A DNA stretch of 64,000 bases from Juglans regia. Its lineage: Eukaryota; Streptophyta; Magnoliopsida; Fagales; Juglandaceae. Shown in pieces: positions 47,961 to 60,100 of this stretch; within the stretch, counting starts at the first letter, position 1; each line of letters opens with the position of its first letter. Made by a program: the position numbers and the translations under genes. Under the pieces are notes generated by a model. That model did not search any database, was not told the origin of the DNA, and saw nothing but the letters and a program-made list of their open reading frames with translations. The stretch covers positions 24,936,270 through 25,000,269 of the forward strand of contig NC_049903.1 in assembly GCF_001411555.2 (NCBI RefSeq). The letters run 5' to 3'.

Positions 47961-48689
47961 TGTAAGGGGATTTTTCTCCCTCTGTCTCAGCGGGTTTGAG
48001 AATGACAACTAAGGGAACAAGAACCAAAGGCTTAGCCCAAAACAAGCAGAGTCTTCAACCCGGCCCATGGGTAGGCTCCTCTTGACGCAACCTGCATGAG
48101 GGAACATGTTGCTAGGGATGAGACTCGCCGACTCGGAGACCCTTTGAATAATGTCCAGCTTTTGAGTGCTTGTCCGCGTAGTGGGCATAAAGCACGAGGG
48201 ACCCTCGATCCTCTATCCTCTGATAAGAGGGTCATCAATGGACCACCAAGGATGCTAGCAGGGTGGGAAAAATTGGAGAACCACACAAAATTAATAGCAC
48301 AACTACCCGAGCTACACGCCACATTAATTACGCTGTCCCAGAGCCATGTCGCATTAAAGGACTCTGACAAAATGAACAGTATGAAGGACTCAGACTCCAT
48401 GGGAGTAGACATGATATATCCCCCCAGATTCATGGTATAAATAACAACTCCCAGGTACGAGAAATTTCTCTCTGATCCCTAGATTCTCTCACTAAGAGAA
48501 ATCTCTCTTTGATTCTTAGACTTTTTCACTTATTTACAAACTTCCAAGAGAATTTACTGACTTTGGCACGGAGACTCCTCGGCCCCAAGGCCACCCTTTC
48601 CCAGTTGCCTCCTTCTTTATCTTACGCAGGCCCAAGTTCTGAAGACATGAGGAACCTGGCTCAGAGGCGTGCGAAACACGACGTTAATA
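47961..48689 (+). repeat. Element B 5' LTR
   Basis: About 729 bp, from TGTAAGGGG to ...CGACGTTAATA (the expected ..ACA decayed to ..ATA). The first 86 bp align with 63915-64000, including 'actaagggaacaagaaccaa'. Open frames within it are chance. Confidence 0.82.
48435..48444 (+). promoter_or_regulatory. TATA box of the element B LTR
   Basis: gtataaataa about 255 bp before the LTR end, followed by a 'tctctctgat' rich leader. Position and context fit the U3-R border. Confidence 0.6.
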
Positions 48690-48690
48690 A

Positions 48691-48707
48691 TTGTGTCGTT
48701 TGTGGGA
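48691..48707 (+). promoter_or_regulatory. Element B primer-binding site
   Basis: TTGTGTCGTTTGTGGGA, one base after the LTR end. Against the usual TGGCGCCGTCTGTGGGA, three of the four mismatches are C-to-T, as expected of methylated, long-silenced DNA. Confidence 0.7.
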
Positions 48708-48785
48708 TCGTTATAGATCTTACATGTATTTTGTATGCATGCGACAACCCATTCTGGACAGCCCAGAAGAGACACAGAGGAAGCC

Positions 48786-50651
48786 ATGGAAGCAAGGCTA
48801 AAAACCATAGAGGAGTGGGTGATGAAGCAGACCGAAGAGGTGCAAACGCTACGCAAGGAAAACGAGGAACTCAGAAAACATCAACAGGAGCAGGATGAGG
48901 AAGTAAAGCCCAGTGATAACGAGCACATGGGGTCTCGAAACACATAGGCTGGAGCAAATAGGGAAGAGGGGCAAAAGAACATTCAGGATGAGCTCCGCAG
49001 TCTCAAAGGAAAGTATGAGAAGATTGCAAGGAAAGTGGGTATGTCGTCGTCGATGGACCAACTACTCATGAACACTAGTCTGCCTTACACGAAGGAAGTG
49101 ATGGATGTGCTTTTACCACCAAAATTTAGGGTCCTAGCCATAGAAATGTACAACGGATGAAGGGACCCCCTTAAGCACTTTGAAACTTTCAGGGCTCACA
49201 TGACATTGCATGGCTTCCCAGGCGAGGTGGCATGTAGAGCATTCCCACTAACCCTGAAAGGGCCAGCACGAGTATGGTTCGGGTCTCTGGCGCCCAGATC
49301 TGTAGACAATTTTGGCGAGCTAGTCAGGTTGTTTTTGACTCAGTTCATGTCGAGTCGGAGAAGGCAGCGCCCAGCAATGAATCTCCTCACCATCAAACAG
49401 GGGGAGGAAGAGAGCCTAAAGTCCTACCTAACTCATTTTAGGAGCGCATGACAACTGACGACCAGAACGAGAAAATAACATTGGCGGAGCTTCTAGGAGG
49501 GGTCTGGCCGCGATCCCAATTTATGGCTAAACTGGCGAGGACGACCCTCATGACATTGCCGGAGTTCATGGATCAGGATGACAACTTCATCAACGTTGAG
49601 GACACTCTTCAAGCCTTGATAAAGCCAAGAAAGAAGGAGCTGGAACAAGCAGAGAGGAAGTTGAGGGCCCCAGCTAGGGATAAGGCCCAAGAAAAGTCGG
49701 AGAAGAGCTCCTAAGACAAGAGAAAGGAGGAAGCTCTAATGAGGGGACCGAGACATCGGTTCGACCGGCCTACATTCACCATCCAGGAGGCCGACACCAC
49801 TGACGTCCGTGAAGATGAATACCGGGGTGTTTCATGTCGCTACCACACATAGCACAGGTCCACCTCACATAATACCGAAGATTTCTTCTCTCAGCAAGGG
49901 CAAAGGGAGCATGCGGAGTGGACAAGACAATGCTATCCCCCAGTCTGGAGACTGGAGCAAGAAAGAAGGGAAAGGTTGAGGGAAAGGAGCATGGACTGAG
50001 TAGACAAACGTAGGAGGGAAGAAATCCCCTAGCAATGACCACCAGTGTGGGGGCCACAGCAAGATTGTCCCTGTTCACCACCACGGGGGGACCCCCACTT
50101 GGGAAAATCCGAACCATAGGGGAGGATTCGTGAGTGGGGGCGCTTCCTCCTTAAGTAGAAAAGCACATGCCAGGCAGGCCTGGTACCATGAGGTGTACTC
50201 GGTCAAGTACCATCCCACCAAGTATCGAAGGAGTGAGCCTACCCCAGTCATCTCCTTCATAGAGGCTGACGAAGAAAGGGTCCTATACCCCCGTGACGAT
50301 GTGTTGGTGGTGATTATGCTGGTCGCCAACTTCACCACCCGCAGAAACTTCATTGACAACGAGAGTTCTACGGACATCCTGTTCTGGGAGGCCTTCACCA
50401 GGATGAGAATAGATGCTACCTGGCTGCATCCGGCCTCCATGCCATTGAAGGGATTCTCCAGGAGTATGGTTCAACATGTGGAAACCAACACGTTGTCGGT
50501 CCTTGTTGGCAGCACCCCTTGCATGGCCTCAATCATTGTCCTAGAACGGCATCATTGGGAGGCCCACCCTCAACAGATTGTGGGCCGTCACAGCGACCAA
50601 CCACCTCAAGATGAAATTTTCGACCCTCACGGAACCTCCGGGAGAGAGTAA
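48786..50651 (+). pseudogene. Element B gag and protease remnants
   Basis: Starts at ATG 48786 with a coiled-coil N-terminus (MEARLKTIEEW, QTLRKENEELRKHQQEQ), then a stop at 48944-48946. The capsid-type gag region includes LPPKFRVLAIEMYNG with a stop, DPLKHFETFRAHMTLHGFPG, RVWFGSLAPRSVDNFGEL and TIKQGEEESLKSYLTHF. A frameshift near 49448 is followed by LAELLGGVWPRSQFMAKLAR and a Lys/Glu-rich tail to 49714. From about 50.27 kb a retroviral-type aspartyl protease fold is seen: PRDDVLVVIMLVAN, FIDNESSTDILFWEAF (the D of the D-N/T-G-S-S motif is kept, but G reads E) and PLKGFSRSMVQHVETNT. The frame ends at 50651. Nothing of RT follows before the inserted LTR at 50733. Confidence 0.82.
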
Positions 50652-50732
50652 GCCATGCACTGCTTGGAGAGCCCTGGCAAGCCTTAGTCTACGACTCGCC
50701 CTACTAGGCTAAAGGGGAGTGAGAGGGTGCAT

Positions 50733-53367
50733 TATGAGGCCCACAGATTCCGCTTGGGATCAGACAGACATCTAAAGCGTCGGAACATGCAACACAAGGT
50801 TACCTGCCCCTGTTCATGACATATAAGATGCAATGTTCCTAACATGTATCTAGCATTATGCAATATTCGCAGCGGATAATTTTTTTTTTTAACAATACTA
50901 TGCACCAAACTTATAATATCCCAAATACTTAAAACATACTTCATACATAAAAATATACTAAACAACTGAGATCACAACACTAATCCAAAATGGTTGTGAA
51001 CAAAAGAGTGCTGGAGATTGAACTCCACAAAATACAAGTAGTAACCTAAGGTAACTACATCTAAGTCGCACCGTCGCTTAGTCGACCATTTCTAGTTGGT
51101 CGATTCCTGGTTCTCCTTCAGATCTTGTAACAAGATCTACCATTCGGGGGGAATGGTAGTTGGGACTATCACAGTGAGATTTGATTATAAGTCTCAGCAA
51201 GTTAACAAAAACCTTCACACAGGTTAATGATGCATGCATGACAATAAAGACATGAATGTACAATCAAAGTCAATAGTAAACATAATATAACCTGACATAA
51301 CATGGCATGAAATAATAAGTATAACATGACATGAAATAATAAGCATAACGTGACTTGACATAATATGACATGAGCTAACATAACTTGAACTGAAACTTAG
51401 CTTGACGTGACATAAACTTGAAACTTGACATGAACGTCAACTTGAACATAACATAACATGAAACATGACTTGAACGTGAAATACATGAATTTGGAATCTT
51501 GCTCATGAAACTTAATTAAAAAAGTGACCATATGGGTCCCATTGAGCCGTGTATCCCTACCGATTATAGCATCACAACACAGGTGTTTATACCAGCTGTC
51601 AGTGCATTAATACGTACTCCACAATTGTTATGGCCCCACGTATTCTACGTGTCACAATTGCTGTGTCTCACGTAGTGTATGCTCCACAATTGTTGTGGTT
51701 CCATATTTCATGCTCCATAGTTATTGTGGCCCCATGATTTGTTTGTGCCACACTTGCTGTGGACAACCTAAAATAAAGTGGCTCCATCGGCATTAGTGTC
51801 TGGCGCGCTCCGATAAACAGCTAGTTAGGTTCCATTCGCAACCTATTGACTGTACTTCGTCAACCCAAGGAATTTCACACCTATTTAGACACTCCAGGGT
51901 GAACAAAGGAGTTCAACTAGGATATTACCCTATCCTAGCACTTAGGGTCGTGATTGATATGAATAACTTAACAAGACTGTTCTCGAGGTACACAAATTGT
52001 ATTCAAGACGGAATGACATGAATACAAAAAGACAGAAGTCCTGAAATAGCATAACGTGACATGGACGTAAGACGACAAACATGACAGACGTCAAGATATA
52101 AATGAAACAGACAACATTTTAAAACATGACATGCATGTAACAGACAAAATTTTGTAACATGAAATAACATGTAACAGACAATATTTCATAACATGGCATA
52201 ATATGTAACAGTGAATATGTCATACATGTAACAGATGGTATACGTAATGCGACATATTTGCAACAGATAGTAACATGAGACAGAATATATTATGTAACAT
52301 ATAAATATTTCGTGATAGAATAATTCATGTAAAAGATAAACATGGGATAACATAGCATGACATGACATATAAAACAACATATGAACATAAACTGTAGTTC
52401 CCTTACCCATCACACATACACAGTAACTTAATAGTAAGTTAAGAGCTAACTTACCTCGATAGTCGCGTTCTACAAGAATAAACGCGAAACACAAGGAACT
52501 GTAAGAGGGTATTCTAAAAGTTAGAAATTAATTACTAACAATTAGAAATGTAAAAAGAGGCAACTTAGAGTAAAATGATCATTTTACCCTCTACATTTGG
52601 AAAAATGACAATTTTACCCCTAACTTAAGGATTTCAAATCCTAACTCTAAAAATTACCAAAATTTACATTCCTCATGTAAATTTTTTCCTAAACTCAAAT
52701 ATCAACTTAGAAAAATTTAAAATCATTCACAACTATAGAAAACTCACTATGGCCGAAACCTACATAATCCATTTCTCTTGATTTTGGTTCAATTCTTTCA
52801 AAATTCAAAACTCATGATTAAACCAAAACTTTTTAACAAAGATCTTCCTATCCTAAGTTTAAAAACACACTTAAAATATCCATTAAGAAAAATCTAATTA
52901 TCAACACCAAACTTTTTGTAAAAAGACCCAAACGTTTTAACAAAAGTAAACCCTTAAATCACAAGTTTTGACTTTAATAAAAACATCTCCAAGAATTCAA
53001 AAACAAACAAATCTTACTTCTAACATATTTATAACATCATCCTAAGATCAACCATGCTTTAATTCTTAAAAAAAAGTCACCAAAAATCACAAAACAACAC
53101 TTGAAGTTCTTGGTTTTAAATTTAGTCCAAAACATAAACTTTCTCTCAACTAATTTTGATCAATCTCTTGATCCATGGCTTAAAGACATATGATTTTTAA
53201 AATAAAACATCACATGGTTTAAAAATGTGTCCTAAAGAAGATCCAACCATCAAACTTAAAATCACATGCTTAAAATTCAATAGAAATTCGTAAAATGTTA
53301 TGGGGATTTCATGAGGTTCCTAAGGTCAATAGAAATTCTACCAGTGAATTTCTTGTGGACTGTTACA
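50733..53367 (-). mobile_element. Solo LTR 1, gypsy family with large LTRs
   Basis: 2635 bp. The flanks are a perfect 5-bp duplication TGCAT (50728-50732 and 53368-53372). The left edge TATGAGGCCC is a decayed form of the TGTGACGCCC edge of solo LTR 2, and the right edge is GGACTGTTACA. It aligns with 53649-58096 but lacks about 1.8 kb that corresponds to roughly 56.2-58.0 kb. Read on the minus strand it starts TGTAACAGTCC, the usual orientation for such LTRs. There is no internal domain, so LTR-LTR recombination removed the rest. It contains degenerate 'aacatgacatgaa' repeats at 51280-51500 and 52020-52400. Confidence 0.88.
51615..51775. repeat. Palindromic minisatellite in solo LTR 1
   Basis: Four to five units of 24-32 bp centred on a near-perfect palindrome, ccacaattgttgtgg, joined by 'ccccatg' or 'cacgta' links. 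Each unit can form a hairpin. The same array occurs at 54713-54865 in solo LTR 2. Confidence 0.75.
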
Positions 53368-53648
53368 TGCATGGCCCTAGAGGTAAAGATAGAATGAATA
53401 AAAGCTCCCCGATCGAAGGCTCCATTTCCCTTTATTTTGTAATGCATGATTTAATTATTGTAAATTTTTGCTATTTAATGAAAATCGTTATATTCCAGGA
53501 CAGTACAATACATCTACTACGAACTTTCATGTTATCAATAAAACGCTGACAAGACAATCTATGATTAATGAAATCTGCAATGATAAAATCATCACCAAAT
53601 TAATGTTTACCTTCCCTGTGATGTCGATAGGCGGGAGCGGGTCCAGTC
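53368..53648 (+). other. Fragment of element B between the two solo LTRs
   Basis: Host-element sequence left between two insertions. Its right end (gataggcgggagcgggtccagtc) matches the start of the array unit at 58395-58416 (caacaggcgggatcgagtccagtc), so the array of element B began here before solo LTR 2 entered. The rest is AT-rich without a gene. Confidence 0.7.
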
Positions 53649-56600
53649 TGTGACGCCCCCAAATTTCGCTTGAGATTGGAAGGACATTTGAAGCGTCGAG
53701 ATATGGAACACAAGGTTACATGCCCCCATTCATGACATATAAGATGCAATGTTCCTAACATGCATCTAGTATTATCCAATATTCACAGCGGATAATTTTT
53801 TTTTTAGCAATACTATGCACCAAACTGAAATATCCCAAATAGTTAAAACATACTTCATACATAATGACATACTAAAGAACTAATATCACAATACTAGTCC
53901 AAAATGGTTGTGATCAAAAGAGTGCTGGAGATTGAACTCCACAAATACAAGTAGTAATCTGAGGTAACTACTGTACTATCACCTACATCGCATCGTCGCT
54001 TAGTAGATCGTTTCCAGTTGGTCGATTTCTAATTTTCCTTCAGATCCTGTAATAAGATCTACCATTTGGGGAGAATGGTAGTTGGGACTACCACAGTAAG
54101 ATTTGATTATAAATCTCAGTAAGTTAACAAAAAACCTTTACACAGGTTAATGATGCATGCATGACAGTAAAAGCATGAGTGCATAATCAAATTCGTAAGT
54201 AAGCATAGCATAACTTGACATATAGCATGACATAAATGACATAACTTGAACTGAAACTGAAACTTAAGCTTGACGTGATATGACATGTACGTGGCATGAA
54301 CGTGAACATGTATAATTTTAACATGAACTTGAACATAACATGAACCTGAGCATGACATAACATAAATGTGAACTTGAAACATAACGTGAACGTTAACATA
54401 ACATAACATGAACTTGAAACATATTCTTGTCTCATGGGGTCACCATGATAGAGTAGTCTTATCTCATGGGCTTACCATGATTGCTTAATCTTATCTCATG
54501 ATATTACCATGATTGCGTGAACGTAAACTTGAACATAACATAACGTGAAACATGACTTGTACGTGAAATACATGAACTTGGAATATTATTCAATAGGATT
54601 AATTAATAAAGTGACCATACAGGTGCTACACGGATCCCCTTGAATCATGTGTCACTGCCGATTACTGCATCACAACATAGGTGTCTATACTAGCTGTGAG
54701 TGCGTTAATACATACTCCACAATTCTGTGGCCCCACGTATTCTATGTGTCACAATTGTTGTGTCTCACGTAGTATATGCTCCACAGTTGTTGTGGCCCCA
54801 AACTTCATGCTCCACAATTGTTGTGGCCCCATGACTTATTTGTTTGTGCCACACTTGTTGTGGACAGACGTAACATAAAGTGTGGCTCCATCGGTGTTAG
54901 TGTCTGACGAGCTCTGGTGACCAGCTAGTTAGGCCTCATTCGCAACCTGTTGATTGTATTTGGTCAACCCAGGAAATTTCACATCTATTTAGACACTCCA
55001 GTGTGAACAAAGGAGTTCCACTAGGATATTATCCTATCCTAGCGCTTAGGGTCGTGATTGATATGAATAACTTAACTGGCATACATGACATTTCATAACA
55101 TGACGTGACATGAACGTGACATAAACGATAGAAGTCCTAATGTCGCGTAACGTGACATGAACGTAAGACGACAAACATGACATACTTTGAAACATAAATG
55201 TAACAGACAACATTTCATAACATGGCATACATGTAACAGATAATATTCCATAACATGGCATAACATGTAACAGACAATATTTTGTAACATGGCATAACAT
55301 GTGACAGTCAATATTACGTGACATGCAATACATGTAAAAGATGACATACTTAACTTAACATGACACACTTGCAATGTATAGCAATACATGACAGAATATC
55401 CTGTGTAATAGATGAATAATTTGTGATAGAATAAATTTTGTGTAACAAATAAATATGTAATGATTTGGCATGACACATATGATAACATGCATACATAAAA
55501 TTTAGTTCCCTTACTTATCACTCATACACATTAAACTGATAGTAAGTTAAAAACTAACTTACCTTAATCTTCGCGCTTTAAGACAAAACTCAAGTGCGAT
55601 CACGAGAAACTGAAAGTAGTGATTTCTAAAAATTAGAACTTAATCACTAACAATTAGGAATACGGAAAAAATATATCAACTTAGAGTAAAATGACCATTT
55701 TACCCTATACATGTGGGAAAATAACCATTTCACCCATAACTTAAGGATTTTGCATCCTAACTCCAAAAATCACCAAACTCTACATACCTTATGTAGATTT
55801 TATCCTCAACTCAAATATCAACTCAGAAAAATTTAAAACTAAACACAATCATTAAAACTCTATAGGGCTAAAACTTACAAAGGCTATTTCCTTTGATTTT
55901 TTTGTTGTAATTCTTTCAAATTCCAAACTCATGATTAAACCAAAATTTTTCTTATACTATACTCATAACATATTCCTAAGAATAATCATGTTTTGAATCA
56001 TGAACAAAAGTTATCAAAATCACTAAAACCATACTTGAACTTTTTGGTTTCTCTTCTAAACAGATTTTTGTTTCTAACTTGTTTTGATCAACCTCTTGAT
56101 CCACGACTTATATAGATGTGATCTTCAAACCAAAACATCTCATGGTTTAAAAAGGTGTCCTAAAACATATCCAAGCTTCAAACTTGAGATCACATGGTTA
56201 AACATCACCCAAAATATAAATTTAGCGAAGAACATCATCATTTTGGCCTAACCGAATATCTCCTTGCCTAAAATTTCATATCTTCGAAACTAATATCAAA
56301 TATCTTCGAAATAACATTCTAACATGTATATAAGAGGCTTAGGATCTTCCAATAACAATATCAAAGCTACTGGAATAAGATTAAACCATAAAATATTTAA
56401 ACTTTCTCAAAACAGAAATTATTTTTCCTCTTCCATCTTCTAAGTTTCTAGATCTAAGAAAATATTTCACCAAAACTTTTAATCATGTAACAAATCCTCA
56501 ACCAATAATCATATACACATGTTAACAGTACTCCATAAAAATTTTGGACAAAGATTTATTCATTAGCTTGGTCAAAAACTCTAAAATATAACACATTCTC

Positions 56601-58096
56601 CAGTTTATCACCAAGAATGAGCTTTCTGGGGTCTAAACAAATTTTGACCGATCAAATGATCTCCAAATGGAACAAATAAAGTATCCTCGTAAACTAGAAT
56701 CCAAAAGGAACAACTTTTTCATGAATGTAACTTTGTGAGAAAATACTTACCAAAGCTTCGAAGCAGGTGTGCAAAAGCAATAAGAAAAACTGTCCGAGAG
56801 TGTCTTTTGTGTTCTATGAAGGAAAAGTATAAAGGAGGGTTGCTTTTCGTGGGAAGTGGACTGGAGAGCCTCTTACACAAGTTATGGAAAGTGATAGGAC
56901 TGAAGGACAGCTTGAGTGTTGGCCTTTTCTTTTCATTATAATAAACAAAAATCAGTCCAAGATCTTTTCTCAAGGTGGAGTGTAAAAGTGAAAGAATGAG
57001 GTGGCCCTTTAGCTTTGTACTTCAAGAACCTTCTAGGCCCTTATTTGTAAAGATCTAGCCAGCCAAGTGGGGGTCCAAAACATATCCAAATAGCAATCCT
57101 ATGGTGACCAAATTCGTGGGCCTTAATGGGCCTAAACCGAATGGGCCTAAACTTTGGGGTTTAAAGAGGGTTTGGGTTGCTATCAAGCTCAAATCCAATA
57201 TCACTTGGCCCAATCAAATTTTCAAGGTTAAGAAAGTTGGATAATGATGTTCTAACAAAAATTTGAAGGATTAGTAGTATGTGGAAGTGATTTAATCAAG
57301 TGATTAAATACAATACTAGAAATCAGATTAGAAAGGGTTGAGGCCAACTTTAGGGTTTGGGGAAACCGTTTAGGGTTCCGATTTCAACCATGCTTTTGGG
57401 CTTTCAATTGAATTCTCACCATTTAGGGTTTCACTAGAATTGAAACCCTCTTTGGTCTGGCACAATTTGGTTGATCAGATGAAACAAAGTTTTACTTAGG
57501 TGGCATGATCTCACACCTTGATTCCTTCAAAGCCAACAAACGTTTCTCATGGTGCCAAGTGTTTAATATTATTCACAAAGTGTGGCTAAGATCTTGCCAA
57601 GTGTCCAATAAAACTTCTATAGTCTAATTTGGACATTCCACACTGTGATTTTTAAACACTGCAATTGGTGCGCTTACCGAGATTACTATTCACTCCGAAG
57701 AAGTGAATCATAAACTTAGTACTAAAAATTCCTAAATATTCATATTAACATGCAATGAAAATCGTTTAACGAAATTCAACCTCGAAGTGCTCCTAAAAAT
57801 AATTTCATAGTTTTAAACAGACATTTCGTTCGAAAATATGAAAATAAACTTATTGCGCCATAAAATCATAAATAATAAACTGAGTCTAATGGCGTAGACC
57901 ATATTACATTCTGACATTTCTAACTATCGCAAATAAATAAAACTCATATTTCTTGCACTATAGTGAGTGATAACACTGACTATGTTGACAGATTAAAACC
58001 TGTGCGATTGGTCGATTCGTAAAAACTTATGGAGTTTTCACGAGATTCCTAAAGTCAATAGAAATTCCACCAATGTATTTCTAGTGGGCTGTTACA
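53649..58096 (-). mobile_element. Solo LTR 2, 4.45 kb
   Basis: Edges TGTGACGCCCCCAAATTTCG and ...GGGCTGTTACA. The flanks CAGTC (53644-53648) and TAGTC (58097-58101) are a 5-bp duplication with one transition. The joined flanks restore the phrase gtccagtctcaaactgcc, which also occurs intact at 58410-58427. On the minus strand it starts TGTAACAGCCC, has a TATA-like CCTTTATACTTT near 56830, and a splice-donor-like GCTTTG|GTAAGTATT near 56748. No coding sequence. This LTR is unusually long for Ty3/gypsy. Degenerate 'aacatgacataac' repeats lie at 54190-54440 and 55080-55500. Confidence 0.88.
54713..54865. repeat. Palindromic minisatellite in solo LTR 2
   Basis: Counterpart of 51615-51775: repeated 'tgctccacaattgttgtgg' units followed by 'ccccatg'-type links. 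Confidence 0.75.
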
Positions 58097-60100
58097 TAGT
58101 CTCAAACTGCCCGAACAACGTACCTCCCGTAGGGTCAAAGGGAAGGGCTATGCCGAAGGCCACCTATCCCTCTCGCGATGGAGAGTGGATCCTGCCCCCC
58201 CGGTGGCCCGAATAACTTACCCCGATCCCCATCGCAACAAAGAGCGGACCAGCCACATCGCTATCCCAATAAGTTACCTCTCCCGCTGGATACCAAAGGG
58301 AAAGTTAGGCCAAAAGGTTGCATTATCCTTAACGTGGTGGAGTGTAGGTAAACCCTTGGCGGCTCGAAGAAAAAAGCTTACATTTCTTGTGAGCGTCAAC
58401 AGGCGGGATCGAGTCCAGTCTCAAACTGCCCAAACAACTTACCTCCCTGCGAGACCAAAGGGGAGAGCTAGGCTGAAGGCTGCTCAACCCCTCTAGAGAT
58501 GGAGAGTAGGTCATGCCCCCCTGCGGCCCGAACAACTTACCCATACCTCCGCCACAACGAAGAGTGGGATCAATGCTAGTCTAACCCAACATTTACCTTC
58601 CTTGTGATATCAAAGAGCAAGAGTGGGTTAAGTCTCAAACTGCCTGAACAGCGTACCTCCCGAGGGACCAAAGGGGAGACTAGGCTGAAGGCCGTTCTAG
58701 CCCTCCCGCAATGGAGAGCGGGTCATGCCCCTCAACGGCCTGAACAACTTACCCAGACTAGACTCCTATCGCGGCAAAGAGCAGACCAGCTATATTGCTG
58801 TTCGAACTTACCTCTCTCAAGGGATTCCAAAGGGAAATGTAGGCATAAAGGTTTTCTTATCCCTACTACAACGGAGTGTGGGTCAGTCCTCAGTTGCCCA
58901 AAGACAAAAGACTTACCTTCCTCATGAGCATCAATAGGCAGGAGTGGGTCTAGTTGCAGACTTCCCGAAAACTTACCTCCCTGCAAGACTTAAAGGGATG
59001 AGTCACATTAAATGCTGCTCTTCCCCTCTCATAGAGGAGTGCGGATCCAGCCCCCACGGCTGTCTGAATACTTTTCTTGACCTTCGCTAAAAACAAAAAG
59101 TGGGTTCAGCACCATCCTGACCCAAATCCAACCTTTCCCTACGATGTTAACGAGTGGGAGTGTGTTCAATCTCAAACTACCCCAACAAATTACCTCCCTG
59201 CAGGGTAACAGGGACGAGTCTAGCCAGAGGCTGCTCGAACCCTCCCGCGGAGGAGAGTGGGTCCAACGTTTAGGCTATCCGAATACTTACCCCAACTCCC
59301 ATTGCGATGAAAGAGTAGACCAATCCCACGATCATCCGAAAAAGTTACCTCCTTGAGGAATCAAAGGGGAGGGTTTGACTTGAGCCGACCTCACCCTAAT
59401 GAAGTGCGGGCCTAATCTTTCAACTACCTGACGCAAACAAAATTTCCAAAGTGGAAAAGTCAAAGCAAGGGGCTACATGGTGTCAACGAGCGGGAGCTGG
59501 TTTAGACTCAAACTGCCCGAAAAAATTACCTTCCCATGGGGTAACAAGGACGAGTTGAGCCTGAGGCCATTCAGACCCTTCCGCAGAGGAGAGCGGGCCC
59601 AACCTCTAGGCTGCCTGAATACTTACCTCGACTCCCATTACAATTAAAAACAAGCCGGCCCTCTGCCGCCCAAAGAAATTACCTCCTCGGAGGTTAAAGA
59701 AGCAGGCCGGCCTAAGGTGTTCTGACCTCTCCTCGGTCGAGAGTGGGCCAGGTCCTTTGACCACCCGAATACTGCACTAAAGAACACGGACATCAGCGAC
59801 ATGGTAGGAAACAACGAGCACATCGCGACATAGGCTAGGAGGCCTAGGTTTGCAAAATTAACTCTTGCCCTCAAGAACAAAATTATGATAGTATCCTTAT
59901 CTTCCAACCAGGGATCAAATACGAAATGCCAAAGGAGAAGGGCGAGTCCAGCTCCAAACTGTTTGGACAACTTACCTCCCCACGGACTAAGAAGACGGGC
60001 TGAGCCAAAGGCTGCCTTGTCTCCACATGGTGGAGAGTGGGATCAGCCCCACAGCTGCTAGAAGAATTGATCTCGGTCATTATAGCGGCAAAGAGTAGCC
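58097..60100. repeat. Higher-order tandem array in element B
   Basis: The phrase 'ctcaaactgcccgaacaacttacctccc' and variants recur at about 58105, 58417, 58629, 58953, 59170, 59510 and 59950. The spacing alternates near 210-220 and 315-340 bp, so the larger period is about 530 bp. Inside each unit a shorter module recurs (cccgaacaacttacc ... ggagagtgggtc, 60-110 bp). Copies are diverged, and ORFs in them are artefacts. It lies between gag-pol and the antisense ORF, as in element A, but has no visible sequence similarity to the element A array. Confidence 0.8.

Noticed and set aside
47961..48440. ORFs of 114-133 codons near 48.1-48.4 kb
   Set aside because: Both lie within the element B LTR upstream of its TATA box and lack any known domain.
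52186..55521. Cys/His/Val/Met-rich ORFs in the solo LTRs
   Set aside because: They come from degenerate 'aacatgacat' repeats and differ between the two LTR copies.
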